The position numbers and the translations under genes were made by a program. From an uncultured Ruminococcus sp. (GTDB taxonomy: Bacteria > Bacillota > Clostridia > Oscillospirales > Ruminococcaceae), in the NCBI GenBank assembly GCA_900538575.1, contig UPZA01000007.1, positions 1 to 64,000 of the forward strand: a stretch of DNA of 64,000 nucleotides. The letters run 5' to 3'. Under the pieces are notes generated by a model, which was not told the DNA's origin, did not search any database, and saw nothing but the letters and a program-made list of their open reading frames with translations. Below, one piece after another: positions 44,188-53,306 of this stretch (position 1 is the first letter of the stretch; each line of letters opens with the position of its first letter).

Positions 44188-45456
44188 ATGCCAGAAATAA
44201 ATATATATAATTTTATTGAAAATATAACGAAATATGTTTGGGGTGATAAAAACTATTTTGTCAATCTTAAACCAATTAAGGAGATTGAAGAAAAAATCGA
44301 AGAAAATTTTGAAAAAGAATTTCCAAGTGGATTGGAGAAAATAAAGCAAGAAATTGAAGCTGTACTTGATTATAGCGATGAAAACATAAACGGCTATGGT
44401 TATCTCGTTAAAAATGATACGTTGAAAAGGTTTTTTAATAATTCTTCAATAGACAAAGAACAAACATATTTTACAGCAATCAGAGCAGTGTATTATAGAT
44501 GCAGGTATCATTTATTTCCTGAAAAGTTCCCGTCATCAAAAGGAGAAAAAATAAATGGTGTAAACTATATTGATAAGCAAATACCGGTGCTCGATTTTTC
44601 AAATAGTATAATTTTTATGTTTATGCTTTGCTATCACATAAATATTTTTGGACTGCAAATACAAGATAGTGATAATAAAGAGGTTTGCAAAAAGAAAAAA
44701 GAAAAATTGCTTGAGATGATTAGATATGCACTTATGAAATTAAAGATTACTAAATTGACTAAAAAGGATTTTGAAGTGCAAAGTTATAGTGAAATGGAAT
44801 TCAAAAAAATAATGCTAGGAAAATACTATGCGATTTTGACAGAAACTGATATATATACAAATGATACATATTCCACAGAACCTTTTACAGTTGATGAAAT
44901 TAATACTTTTTTTAGCGAACACAAAAATATATCAAATAAAATTGAACAATTAAAGAGAATTACAGGATTATATTTTACAAGTTATTCAGATTGGATTAAA
45001 GCAGAAAAAATATGTAGTTCATCTTTAAGTTCATTATGCAAATTTTTAAATTGTCTTATAAATTGTGAAGACCCAAGTGAGTTTCCTGAAAATTTATGGT
45101 TACCAATGCCGCCGCCATACATTAAGAAAAATGAAAAAACAACATTTTGGAAAAAAAGATTTTTTAATGAGTGGAATTGGCTAATGAGAGGAGTTTTTGA
45201 ATTACAGACAGTAACATATTATACAGGTAATTATACTGAAAGCTACTGTCAGTATTTAGAAACACTTCAAGTGGTGACTGATTTATCAGAAAAAAAGCGA
45301 GGTAAATCAGAAGAAAATTTTAATTTGCTATGCTCAGAAGAGTATACTAGAATGGTTCAGCTATTATATACAGCAACACGTTTTATGTTGATTGGAAGTA
45401 GAATTTATACTGAACTTGGAACACCGCCATCATTGGATGGAGCTGATAAAAAATGA
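44188..45456 (+). CDS. Hypothetical protein (422 aa)
   Basis: I do not recognise this protein. It begins behind CGGAGG, is divergent from the HerA-like gene, and is helical with an acidic start (KEIEEKIEENFEKEF) and aromatic-rich middle (VYYRCRYHLFPEKF). A Met/Phe-rich hydrophobic stretch (SNSIIFMFMLCYHINIFGL) could be buried or membrane-associated. No catalytic motif is visible. The low-GC composition matches its neighbour, so the two may form one accessory unit. Confidence 0.6.
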   Translation: MPEINIYNFIENITKYVWGDKNYFVNLKPIKEIEEKIEENFEKEFPSGLEKIKQEIEAVLDYSDENINGYGYLVKNDTLKRFFNNSSIDKEQTYFTAIRAVYYRCRYHLFPEKFPSSKGEKINGVNYIDKQIPVLDFSNSIIFMFMLCYHINIFGLQIQDSDNKEVCKKKKEKLLEMIRYALMKLKITKLTKKDFEVQSYSEMEFKKIMLGKYYAILTETDIYTNDTYSTEPFTVDEINTFFSEHKNISNKIEQLKRITGLYFTSYSDWIKAEKICSSSLSSLCKFLNCLINCEDPSEFPENLWLPMPPPYIKKNEKTTFWKKRFFNEWNWLMRGVFELQTVTYYTGNYTESYCQYLETLQVVTDLSEKKRGKSEENFNLLCSEEYTRMVQLLYTATRFMLIGSRIYTELGTPPSLDGADKK

Positions 45457-45498
45457 AAAAATAAAAAAAGTGTACGCTTTTTTTGAAATTCAAGTTAG

Positions 45499-45559
45499 AA
45501 AAAATGCGATTTTCCCTGAAATTTATGTTTTTTGGTAAGTGCTTTTTAAAAAAATGCGA
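45499..45559. repeat. Direct repeats near the integrase end
   Basis: AAAAAATGCGA occurs at 45499-45509 and 45549-45559, 50 bp apart, just outside the integrase terminator. Repeats of this kind at element ends can be arm-type integrase binding sites. The exact element end is not visible. Confidence 0.4.
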
Positions 45560-45606
45560 ACACTTTTGAAAATACATAAAATTTTCTCCACTTGGAACGT
45601 GGAACA

Positions 45607-45642
45607 AAAAATAAAGGGCAGTTTAAAATCCTGCCCATGTTT
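45607..45642 (-). terminator. Integrase gene terminator
   Basis: On the minus strand GGGCAGGATTTTAAACTGCCC forms a stem followed by TTTATTTTTT. Confidence 0.75.
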
Positions 45643-46827
45643 TCAAAACAACCCCATGACTTTATCCATACTGTCACGCATTAAATCAAGAGAAGAATGA
45701 CAGTATAAATCCATGGTGATTTGAACTTGTGAGTGACCTAAAATATCGCTTAGGGTTTTAATGTTTACTCCGCTTTCAATAGCTCTTGTAGCAAAAGTAT
45801 GTCGCAGAGAGTGAAAGTTTGCGTGTTCAATTCCGGCAGCTTTCAGCAGAAAGTCAAGAGCATCTCTCATGGTATGCGGTTCAACACAAGTGCCATATGG
45901 CATGGCAAAAATGTAACCGTTGTTTTGATAAATGCATCCAAGCTGATTCATTTCAGCAATCTGATTTTGCTGATGCTGAATGAGCAGATTGAATATCTTG
46001 TCAGGAAGCGGAATCTCTCGAAAACCGCTGTTTGTCTTAACATTGCCTTCAAGAATTGCTGTGGTGTTTTCACCGTTAATCTGCGCACTCATGCTCTTTT
46101 TGATACGCTGTAAGGTCCGGCTGATTTTAACGGTTCTTTTGTTAAAGTTCACGTCCGACCATTTCAATGCACAAAGTTCACCAATTCGCAAACCAGTTGC
46201 TAAGTCAAACATGATAGCAAAGCCAAGTCTGTGGAGGTGAAGAACACCTATTAAAGCTGACTGCTCATAGGTGGAAAGTACTCTCATTTCCTTTTTCTCT
46301 TGCTTTGGAATTGATGCATTGTCAGTGGGATTGCTGAAAATTATCCCATTGATTTTAGCCTGTTCAAGCGATTGGTGAAGCATGTTGTGAAGATTTCTGA
46401 TTGTCTTAGGACTTAAACCGCCGTTTCCATCAGTACGCCCAGACTCAAACTTTTGGTTGTAGAAACTTTGGATTATGACAGGTGTAATCTGCTGTACAAG
46501 AAGATTTCCAAGCTCCGGAATTATGTGATTGTAAATGTAGCCCTCATAGCTTATGTAGGTTGATGGTCTTACAGTGATTTCTGCATAACTGTGAAGCCAC
46601 TGATAAAGCCAGTCTTTGAGCAAAAGCTTGCTTGGCTGAATATATGAACCGCATTGCTTTTGATATAGAATTGTATGAAGCTTTTCAACAGCTTCTTTTC
46701 GAGTTTTTCCATAAACTGAACTCTGAATCTGATGACCGTTTTCATCTCTGCCGTCAGAGTATCGAGCTTCCCAAGTGCCGTTAGCACGTTTTCTTACTGA
46801 GCCTTCGTTGTTACCATTTTTATTCAT
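45643..46827 (-). CDS. int: Tyrosine site-specific integrase (Tn916 Int-like)
   Basis: The 394-residue recombinase has an N-terminal arm-binding start (GSVRKRANGTWEARYSDG), a SAM-like core-binding domain and the catalytic domain. Its catalytic residues are Arg in TGLRIGELCALKW, HxxR in HSLRHTFATRAIE, a His/Lys in LGHSQVQ and Tyr in TMDLYCHSS. The ribosome site is GAGGTG. It lies 3 nt downstream of the excisionase gene, in the usual xis-int order, and should integrate and excise the element. Confidence 0.93.
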   Translation of the reverse strand: MNKNGNNEGSVRKRANGTWEARYSDGRDENGHQIQSSVYGKTRKEAVEKLHTILYQKQCGSYIQPSKLLLKDWLYQWLHSYAEITVRPSTYISYEGYIYNHIIPELGNLLVQQITPVIIQSFYNQKFESGRTDGNGGLSPKTIRNLHNMLHQSLEQAKINGIIFSNPTDNASIPKQEKKEMRVLSTYEQSALIGVLHLHRLGFAIMFDLATGLRIGELCALKWSDVNFNKRTVKISRTLQRIKKSMSAQINGENTTAILEGNVKTNSGFREIPLPDKIFNLLIQHQQNQIAEMNQLGCIYQNNGYIFAMPYGTCVEPHTMRDALDFLLKAAGIEHANFHSLRHTFATRAIESGVNIKTLSDILGHSQVQITMDLYCHSSLDLMRDSMDKVMGLF

Positions 46828-46830
46828 TTT

Positions 46831-47037
46831 TTACACCTCACAATCTGCATTGTCAATCCAGTTCAGAAACTTTTCTTTTGTAACGAGCATTCTTTTTCCC
46901 ACACGAATGACAGGAAAACTTTTTGAATTCATAACTTGATAAGCACAGGTTAAAGAAATATTCATATAGCCTGCAATGTCTTTAGCGTTCATGGTGAGCG
47001 GAAGCTCATCATTAGATTTGTAAATTGGTAAATTCAT
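46831..47037 (-). CDS. xis: Excisionase-type helix-turn-helix protein
   Basis: The 68-residue MerR/Xis-like DNA-binding protein has AKDIAGYMNISLTCAYQVMN and FPVIRVGKRMLVTKEKFLNW, the winged helix of Tn916-type excisionases. It directs the integrase toward excision. AAGGTGG precedes the ATG. It is coupled to int. Confidence 0.9.
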   Translation of the reverse strand: MNLPIYKSNDELPLTMNAKDIAGYMNISLTCAYQVMNSKSFPVIRVGKRMLVTKEKFLNWIDNADCEV

Positions 47038-47101
47038 AAAAATACCACCTTTCTAATTTTTTATTGATCAGTTAGGAGGTATGTATTTTTTTACTTTCAG
47101 A

Positions 47102-48067
47102 TTATACGCAGTATTCCCATATGTCTTCAAATTCATTAACTTCTTTCAACTCGTCAACCGTTTCAGAAATCAAATCAAGATCCATTAACATTTCCTCAAT
47201 ATCATCGGCAGTATAGTCATAGTCAAGAAGCAGTAAAATGTCTTCTTCAGATACTCCAAAGCAACTGCACATTTCAAGCAGCATATCTTCATGGCTTGGG
47301 TCGTAATAGTTAAAATCTCCATATCTAAATTTTGAAAGCAAGCTTAAATCATCAAATTGAAATTCAGAAGTTTCAATCTTGCCATTGCTGTCAATTGATA
47401 AAATATCACCCTCATTCAGCTTAATGATTTGATATTTATAATAGGAAAGCCCTGATTTTTTCAGGGCCTTTTGCATTATGGTTTCTGTTGAGGCATAGGC
47501 GAAAAATCCAAGCTTTTCAAAATAAATAAGAAACATAGGACTTGAACCTTTGATAAAATACAGCTTGTTATCCTCGTCAAGAATTGTAAAAGTAAAATTG
47601 CCTTGAACGTCCTCAGCCATGCTCTGTAAGCTTTCGAAATCAAGCTTTTTCTGCTTTTCAATTAGCTGAACTGCAATATAACTGTCAGTTTCAATGTGGG
47701 TTTTAGGAAGATTTTTCTCTTTCCTCAAATCCTTATCATTATACAAAACTCCATTATGAGCAAAGGCAAATTCCTTGTCAGCCTTGCCATAGAATGGGTG
47801 ATTGTTGAAGTTAAACTTTTGATTTCCTTGGGTAGTAAATCGAGTATGACCCATGATTGCAGTAGTACCTTCTGGAAAGTTGAACCTAATCTTATGAGCA
47901 GGATTTGCTTTCTTGTAGATTTTAACCTTGCCGTTCAGAATATATGAAATTCCGCTTGCATCAGTACCACGCTCCTCAGCTGCGTTTGCAAGTTCCTGTG
48001 TAAATTTTCTTAAAGTTTTGTGCGGTAGCTTTTTACCGTAGTCAAGCCAACCAAATAAAGCACACAT
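47102..48067 (-). CDS. Class II glutamine amidotransferase
   Basis: The start is ATG 48067, which places the catalytic Cys at residue 2 (MCALFGWLDYG), as needed for an N-terminal nucleophile; an upstream extension is rejected. The 321-residue protein has GTDASGISY, MGHTRFTTQGN and AFAHNGVLYN, the glutaminase substrate motifs. About 80 acidic C-terminal residues follow. It would release ammonia from glutamine for the amidoligase encoded immediately upstream. Pairs of this type have been described in phage and plasmid genomes as candidate modifiers of peptides or cell wall. Confidence 0.88.
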   Translation of the reverse strand: MCALFGWLDYGKKLPHKTLRKFTQELANAAEERGTDASGISYILNGKVKIYKKANPAHKIRFNFPEGTTAIMGHTRFTTQGNQKFNFNNHPFYGKADKEFAFAHNGVLYNDKDLRKEKNLPKTHIETDSYIAVQLIEKQKKLDFESLQSMAEDVQGNFTFTILDEDNKLYFIKGSSPMFLIYFEKLGFFAYASTETIMQKALKKSGLSYYKYQIIKLNEGDILSIDSNGKIETSEFQFDDLSLLSKFRYGDFNYYDPSHEDMLLEMCSCFGVSEEDILLLLDYDYTADDIEEMLMDLDLISETVDELKEVNEFEDIWEYCV

Positions 48068-48068
48068 A

Positions 48069-49160
48069 TTAAATTTCCTCCTCAGTATTGATTTCATCGT
48101 TAACATAAAGTTTTCTTTCTTTGAGATATTGAATTAATTCAGGTTCACAGATACTTGCAACAAATTCCGACCAAGAGAGCTTTTGCATTTCCTCATCGGA
48201 CATAGAAAAGGCCGCATTGCAGATGTGGTTGACAATCTGCAATGCGGCGATTAACGTGTTGTATTTTAAGGTACCTCTGAACATTCTAAACTCTATGGTG
48301 TTGTAGTTGCAAAGGTTAACTGCGGCGTATCTGCCACAGTTTCCTTTTTTAGCCTTGTCGAGAATGGCTTTTGGTGAACTCTCATAGCCATACCTTGCCG
48401 CCCAACGATTCATTGTGTATTCTGAGCGTCTTGAAAATTTCAGCATCTCATTCCAATGATGTTCCACAAAATAAAGTATGCGGGAAATTACTTCTTCTTG
48501 CTCCTCTGAATTCTGTCCAAGACTTGCTCTGTTAACGTGAATGTGTAGGCCGCAAGTGTTAATTTGGTGACTTCTGTATTCCATGGAAACCGCCTTTTTC
48601 ATTAACTCATTCCAACAGAAATTTTGGTGATATTCAAGGCTCATTGGGTGAGTGACAATTTCCATTCCGTCATTAAGTGAACCATCAGATTTTATGTAAA
48701 TATGCTCATGATCTACATTGGCAATATCCAAAAGTGTTTGTGCATTGTCGTTGTCTTTACCACCGATATCAATTTCAAGTTCAACACCAAAATATCGTGA
48801 ACCAGTGCCATAAAAGATAGGGTCAGGTTTATAGCCATATTCGCTGATTGCATCGCCTTCGCTAATTTCGTCATAACACTCATGGCAGTAGTAATTGCCT
48901 TCATATTCATAAACATCATTGTTATGAATTAATGCGTCACATTCATGGCAGCGGCTGTAATGATTGTCATAGCATGAGTGGCAAAGACAAGTGTAATCAT
49001 CGCCGCAAGCGTCATCATCAAAAATCAATGAATCACAGTCGTCACAAGTAACTGTGTATCTTTCAACGCAGTCAGTACAGATAACCTCATCATTAATAAA
49101 GCTGTAATCGTCATCTTCGATAATTGCTCCGCAATGTGAGCAGTATAGTTTTTCTTCCAT
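48069..49160 (-). CDS. Amidoligase-family protein with zinc ribbons
   Basis: ATG 49160 is chosen because GGAGG lies 7 nt upstream; a start 15 nt earlier lacks one. The 363-residue protein begins with about 100 residues of Cys-rich zinc ribbons (CSHCGAI, CDDCDSLIFDD, CHECDALI). It continues as a glutamine-synthetase-like amidoligase: RYFGVELEID, SDGSLNDGMEIVTHPM, CGLHIHVNRAS and NTIEFRMFRGTL, with metal- and ATP-site residues in place. It should form an amide between a carboxylate and an amine. It ends 1 nt before the amidotransferase start, so the two act together. Confidence 0.85.
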   Translation of the reverse strand: MEEKLYCSHCGAIIEDDDYSFINDEVICTDCVERYTVTCDDCDSLIFDDDACGDDYTCLCHSCYDNHYSRCHECDALIHNNDVYEYEGNYYCHECYDEISEGDAISEYGYKPDPIFYGTGSRYFGVELEIDIGGKDNDNAQTLLDIANVDHEHIYIKSDGSLNDGMEIVTHPMSLEYHQNFCWNELMKKAVSMEYRSHQINTCGLHIHVNRASLGQNSEEQEEVISRILYFVEHHWNEMLKFSRRSEYTMNRWAARYGYESSPKAILDKAKKGNCGRYAAVNLCNYNTIEFRMFRGTLKYNTLIAALQIVNHICNAAFSMSDEEMQKLSWSEFVASICEPELIQYLKERKLYVNDEINTEEEI

Positions 49161-49251
49161 TTTGATTTCCTCCATTTTTTAAATCAATTTTCGTGCAGTA
49201 AACTTTGATTTACCATTTAGTAAGCCCGATATGGATGCAACGGCACGTTGC

Positions 49252-49420
49252 TTAGTACTCTTCAGCTAAAAGCATTGTACAGTGATCTCCATCATCAATA
49301 ACGTAAACTTTGGCAGCTATTGGTTCTGGAAAATTCAAAAGATATTCACGCTTGAACTCAGGTACTTCCTGCTCATGGATAATCTTTTGCTCGCCGTTAA
49401 CAACAACAGTCGAACATAAA
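49252..49420 (-). pseudogene. Remnant of a small unidentified gene
   Basis: A minus-strand frame without a convincing start ends PEPIAAKVYVIDDGDHCTML then LAEEY and TAA at 49252. Its codon pattern is coding-like. The upstream side is a hairpin (49429-49453, GTGCAGCCGGAA with TTTCCGACTGCAC). The remaining 49161-49678 sequence shows no other gene. Confidence 0.3.
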
Positions 49421-49678
49421 AAGTTGAAGTGCAGCCGGAATTTCCGACTGCACTCCTTTGGTAATGTACTTGTTTGTAAATGGTTTTCCTCACTTTCTCA
49501 ATAAAATTTTTGTTTGCATAAAATTTGTGTCCCTCTACGATCCTACTATTTAATATAGCAGAGCCTACCATAGCACTATTATTATAACTGAATTTTTTGA
49601 CTTTTTCATAATAATATATAAATTAGATTTGGCAATTTAACATATATGTAAAAAACTAAAAAAGTGGAGGATAAGGCT

Positions 49679-49864
49679 ATGGAATATGAGTTAAATGAAA
49701 TATTGACGGTAGAAGAAATGATGGAGTTGATTAATGTTGGGAAAAATACGGCATACCTGCTCCTCGAAAGAGGAGAAGTTAAAGCTTTCCGTATAGGCAG
49801 GCTTTGGAAGATTCCAAGAAAATCAGTTTATGATTATATCAAAAGAAAAGTTACATCTGCATAA
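49679..49864 (+). CDS. Small excisionase-like DNA-binding protein
   Basis: The 61-residue protein has ILTVEEMMELINVGKNTAYL and the wing KAFRIGRLWKIPRKSVYDYI, the pattern of excisionase-family helix-turn-helix proteins. ATG 49679 is preferred to GTG 49664, which is part of the GTGGAGG ribosome site. A second Xis-like protein besides the one next to int may instead regulate the mobilization genes downstream. Confidence 0.8.
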   Translation: MEYELNEILTVEEMMELINVGKNTAYLLLERGEVKAFRIGRLWKIPRKSVYDYIKRKVTSA

Positions 49865-49870
49865 AAATTC

Positions 49871-49895
49871 AGGACTGGGAAACCAGTCCTGTTTT
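49871..49895 (+). terminator. Terminator after the small HTH gene
   Basis: AGGACTGG-GAAA-CCAGTCCT followed by GTTTTGCTTT. Confidence 0.8.
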
Positions 49896-49935
49896 GCTTT
49901 AATCTTAAAATGCATGAGAAAAACTACGGTAAAAA

Positions 49936-50047
49936 GTAATACCGATATAACATATAAGTAAAAGGTAATACCTGTATATTTCTATTGAAAGTACATGGTT
50001 CGAGCCTTAAATTAATCAATATGGGGATGAGGTAATACGATTACCTC
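49936..50047. promoter_or_regulatory. Candidate origin of transfer upstream of mobC
   Basis: GTAATAC is found three times (49936-49942, 49965-49971, 50032-50038). The last copy is inside the inverted repeat GAGGTAAT-ACG-ATTACCTC (50029-50047). The block is non-coding and lies directly before the MobC and relaxase genes, where oriT is usual in mobilizable elements. The nick site cannot be named. Confidence 0.45.
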
Positions 50048-50188
50048 TACCCGCTCAAGATATGCTTTAGAGAGATATTAGTATAGAAATATAGGAAAAT
50101 ACAGAGAAATATATGATATTAATAGAGAATAAATAGTAATAAGTTAATTAATATTAATATATTAAATTTATATAAGTGGAGGTTTTTT

Positions 50189-50470
50189 ATGAAAGCAGAA
50201 AACGAAAAGAAATCAGTTGTAAAATCTATAAAGATGACACCTGAACAGGAATTAACAGCACTTGAAAATGCTGAAAGTAAGGGGATGAAATTTAGTTCTT
50301 ATGCTGTTGATTGTATGATACATAACAATAATTGTATAACGCCGGAGGTACTTTCGATTATTCAAGAAATTGTAAATTGTGCTGAAAGAAGCGTTAAGTC
50401 AAGAGGAAATTTGATTGAAATTGAAAATATGGAAAGGGAGTTAAAAAAGCTATGGAAGTACTTAAAGTAA
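50189..50470 (+). CDS. MobC-like relaxosome protein
   Basis: The 93-residue protein has a ribbon-helix-helix-like N-terminal region (SIKMTPEQELTALENAESKG, then MKFSSYAVDCMI) and a helical tail, as in small MobC accessory proteins that bind oriT. GTGGAGG precedes it. It overlaps the relaxase gene by 19 nt, so the two are translated together. Confidence 0.65.
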   Translation: MKAENEKKSVVKSIKMTPEQELTALENAESKGMKFSSYAVDCMIHNNNCITPEVLSIIQEIVNCAERSVKSRGNLIEIENMERELKKLWKYLK

Positions 50471-50946
50471 TTCAGAATACAAATTCAAGTGAGGATTATT
50501 TGTATAATGCAATAAGCTATATAATAAATAAGACTGAAGCTGTATGCTATGACGGGTATCGTGTTGACCCAAATAACGCATACGAACAGATGATGTTAGT
50601 TAAGAGATATTTCAGCAAGACAAGCGGTAATCAGCTTATGCATTTTATCGTGAGTTTTGATGTTAGAAGTGTACAAGATGCAAATACTGCTTTGCATTAT
50701 GGATATAGAATTGCTCAGTACTTTGGGGATAGATTTCAGACAGTTTTTAGCGTACATGAAAAGGATAGCTATTATAACGGCATACTTAAATCCATGTATC
50801 ATGTGCATATGATACTTAATTCAGTAAGCTTTACTGATGGGAAAATGTTTGCCGAGGGTAAAGGTGAGTTTGCTAAGTTTGCTGAGTATATTGGGAAGAT
50901 TACGAGGAGTAGAAAGTGTAGGGTTGTTTATGGGGGTGAGGAATAG
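50452..50946 (+). CDS. Very short relaxase
   Basis: The 164-residue protein matches the catalytic part of VirD2/MobA-like relaxases: LYNAISYIINKTEA near the start carries a candidate nucleophile Tyr, and SMYHVHMILNSVSFTDG carries the HxH metal motif, with GNQLMHFIVSFD between. Typical relaxases have 300-700 residues. No C-terminal helicase, primase or coupling domain follows. It nicks oriT and transfers the strand. The 70 nt after its stop hold no continuation of the frame, so the small size seems real. Confidence 0.7.
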   Translation: MEVLKVIQNTNSSEDYLYNAISYIINKTEAVCYDGYRVDPNNAYEQMMLVKRYFSKTSGNQLMHFIVSFDVRSVQDANTALHYGYRIAQYFGDRFQTVFSVHEKDSYYNGILKSMYHVHMILNSVSFTDGKMFAEGKGEFAKFAEYIGKITRSRKCRVVYGGEE

Positions 50947-51033
50947 TTCCATAAAAAACCAAAATCTAAGGAACTGTTTTTGTTTACACGCAAGAACATT
51001 TGTGATATTATAAATAAAAACGGGAGGGATTTT

Positions 51034-51924
51034 ATGCTAAATATACTTGATTACATTGATTCAAAAGACATAAGAGAATATAACAGGAATACAAAGTTCA
51101 CTCCATTTGAAAAAGCGTATCTGATATATAATTGCAAAAGACCGTTAGAAGAAAAGATATCAGCTTTAAAGGAACTTTTGAATACTTATACAGAAGAAGA
51201 TTTTGGAGAAATAAACAAGGAAAATCGTTTTATTTTTGATTGCGGCAACAATATGAAAAGAAGCCGTAAATCAGCTGTGGAGAACACAGTAAATTGGTAC
51301 CAGTCATTACTTAATAAAAGATATACATCAAAAGATGTTGTGTTTTCCATAAGAACAACATTCATTGATGATTGCAGCAGTAATATTGAAAATTATTATA
51401 CAAGCTATGAACGAGCTTATGAATGCCTAAAAAAGCAAAGCTATGAATGTAATTTCTATATGGATATAATTATGATTAAGCTTGACTGTGAATATTCACA
51501 AAATGATAGTGAAAATGATTGGGTAACGTATAGCATTAATGATGAATTTAAGATTTCCAATATTTATGCGGATAAAGACAATAATTATAATGACGATATG
51601 CATGACTTATGTGCCATTGTCCCAGTGCCTTTTAAAAAAGGCGATATACTTAGATTTAAAGCAGCTGGAAAAATAAATTATGGTGTACTTGCATGTGATT
51701 TAAGCAATGAGAAATATACTATCGAAGAAATTGCTGTGGACATATTTGATAAAGATGAAAATGGAAATTGGAAATATGGCTATGACCACGTTTCAATTTT
51801 TGATATTGAAATATGTGGTAAAGAGGGCTTGCCGAATGGGTATGAAATTTTGAAAGATTACAGCGATTTGCAGCTAGGAAAAATCAGTTCACGAGAATTC
51901 TTTTTTACATTTAGCTTTATGTAA
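51034..51924 (+). CDS. Hypothetical protein (296 aa)
   Basis: ATG 51034 follows GGGAGGG. The protein is soluble and Asn/Tyr-rich with NTVNWYQSLLNKRYTSKDVV in the middle and a beta-rich end (VPVPFKKGDILRFKAAGKIN). No family is recognised. It is part of the mobilizable element's accessory set, 15-40 nt before the next gene. Confidence 0.55.
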   Translation: MLNILDYIDSKDIREYNRNTKFTPFEKAYLIYNCKRPLEEKISALKELLNTYTEEDFGEINKENRFIFDCGNNMKRSRKSAVENTVNWYQSLLNKRYTSKDVVFSIRTTFIDDCSSNIENYYTSYERAYECLKKQSYECNFYMDIIMIKLDCEYSQNDSENDWVTYSINDEFKISNIYADKDNNYNDDMHDLCAIVPVPFKKGDILRFKAAGKINYGVLACDLSNEKYTIEEIAVDIFDKDENGNWKYGYDHVSIFDIEICGKEGLPNGYEILKDYSDLQLGKISSREFFFTFSFM

Positions 51925-51965
51925 TCTGATTAGAACAAATGACAATTACAAACGGAGTAGAATTA

Positions 51966-53174
51966 ATGGAATACAACGAAAATTATGAAATATACAAATT
52001 TATTGAACTGGAAGCAGACAACTTTACCTCAATGGAAGACATACTAAAAGAATATAAACTTACATTTGAACAGGCATATGAGAACGCTTGCCGTTATCGT
52101 AGTGATTTTTTCAGTCTGCTGAAAAGTCATGGTATTAAAAGTGATATTCCGGAAGCTATTTTAATAGATATATGCAAGCAAATGGACGTTTATAAAGATG
52201 AGGATATTCTGAAAATCTACTGCATGGCGGTTACTGATAAAGGCCTGCTTTTTGAAAAGCTTGCTAATAAGGAACAAATAATCCTCCTATGGCTTGAACA
52301 AAGCAGAGAATCAAAATCCCTTATGGCATATCTAAAAAACATACCTGTGTATAAAAATATAATTGAAACAATGTCAAAATCAGCTGTCAATAATGCAACG
52401 GAAAAAATTGACCTTGAAGAACAAGCTAATCTATATCAAATGGCGTTACAGCATGGTTTCATCTACAAAAATGGAAAGAACAATACTTTCCTTAGCAATA
52501 TAGGTGAGCTTATAAGGCTTACTAATTCAAACAAGTTTATTAAATCTGCAAAACCATATGTTTATAGTGCGGTGCTTAGCCGTAAGCATAAAATGATGAT
52601 TGAAAGAGCGGATTACAGCCCTAATTTACAGGATGTTTTTAAGCTTAAAGAATATAAAATTGATACAGATAACGGCAAAAATTTTAATACATATCAATCT
52701 TATTTAGAACTTTATGAACAGCTGAAAAGACATTATATTGACGATACAGAAGTTGACACAGGATTTTCAGATTACTGCTTTGCGAACCTTTCAAATTTAA
52801 GCGAATGGTACTACCATAATTGTGAACCAAATGAGGATATCCCAAGAAATTTCAGAGCGGAAGTGACTTCATATTTTACTGATAAGCAGTTTTTAAATTG
52901 TGATATTGATTGCGATTATGAAAACCCGGTAATGGAAATTGCTTTTGAAAACACGATAAACGACAATGTTGACATACTGAAAGAGTTTGTAAATCAGCGA
53001 TATAACGGTGAAGATACAAAGGGAACAATTGAGAAATTATGCAAGCTTTCAAGTGCTGAGAAAATGAGCGGTGATGCTAAAAATGTGAAAAAGCTTGCTG
53101 AGAATTATCTTTTAGGGCTTATGGAAGAAAACATAAATAATATGCTGATTGATGCAATTGAAGAGTTTATTTAA
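51966..53174 (+). CDS. Hypothetical protein (402 aa)
   Basis: ATG 51966 is favoured over 51939 because CGGAG lies 8 nt upstream. The protein is mostly helical with many acidic residues; FTSMEDILKEYKLTFEQAYE opens it and LLGLMEENINNMLIDAIEEF closes it. No catalytic motif is visible. It follows the 296-residue protein in the same direction and ends before a strong terminator, so the two form an operon. Confidence 0.55.
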   Translation: MEYNENYEIYKFIELEADNFTSMEDILKEYKLTFEQAYENACRYRSDFFSLLKSHGIKSDIPEAILIDICKQMDVYKDEDILKIYCMAVTDKGLLFEKLANKEQIILLWLEQSRESKSLMAYLKNIPVYKNIIETMSKSAVNNATEKIDLEEQANLYQMALQHGFIYKNGKNNTFLSNIGELIRLTNSNKFIKSAKPYVYSAVLSRKHKMMIERADYSPNLQDVFKLKEYKIDTDNGKNFNTYQSYLELYEQLKRHYIDDTEVDTGFSDYCFANLSNLSEWYYHNCEPNEDIPRNFRAEVTSYFTDKQFLNCDIDCDYENPVMEIAFENTINDNVDILKEFVNQRYNGEDTKGTIEKLCKLSSAEKMSGDAKNVKKLAENYLLGLMEENINNMLIDAIEEFI

Positions 53175-53202
53175 GCGTACCGACTGGTACGCTTTTTCTT
53201 TT
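53175..53202 (+). terminator. Terminator after the accessory operon
   Basis: GCGTACC-GACT-GGTACGC followed by TTTTTCTTTTT. A second stem with AACAGTTCC/GGAACTGTT follows at 53216-53252. Confidence 0.85.
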
Positions 53203-53306
53203 TATCAAGCAAAAAACAGTTCCTGAAAAACTATAAATTTCGGGAACTGTTTTATATTCTCATAAAATATTAAATGTGTTATCATGTTGTTACTGGGGGT
53301 GATGAT

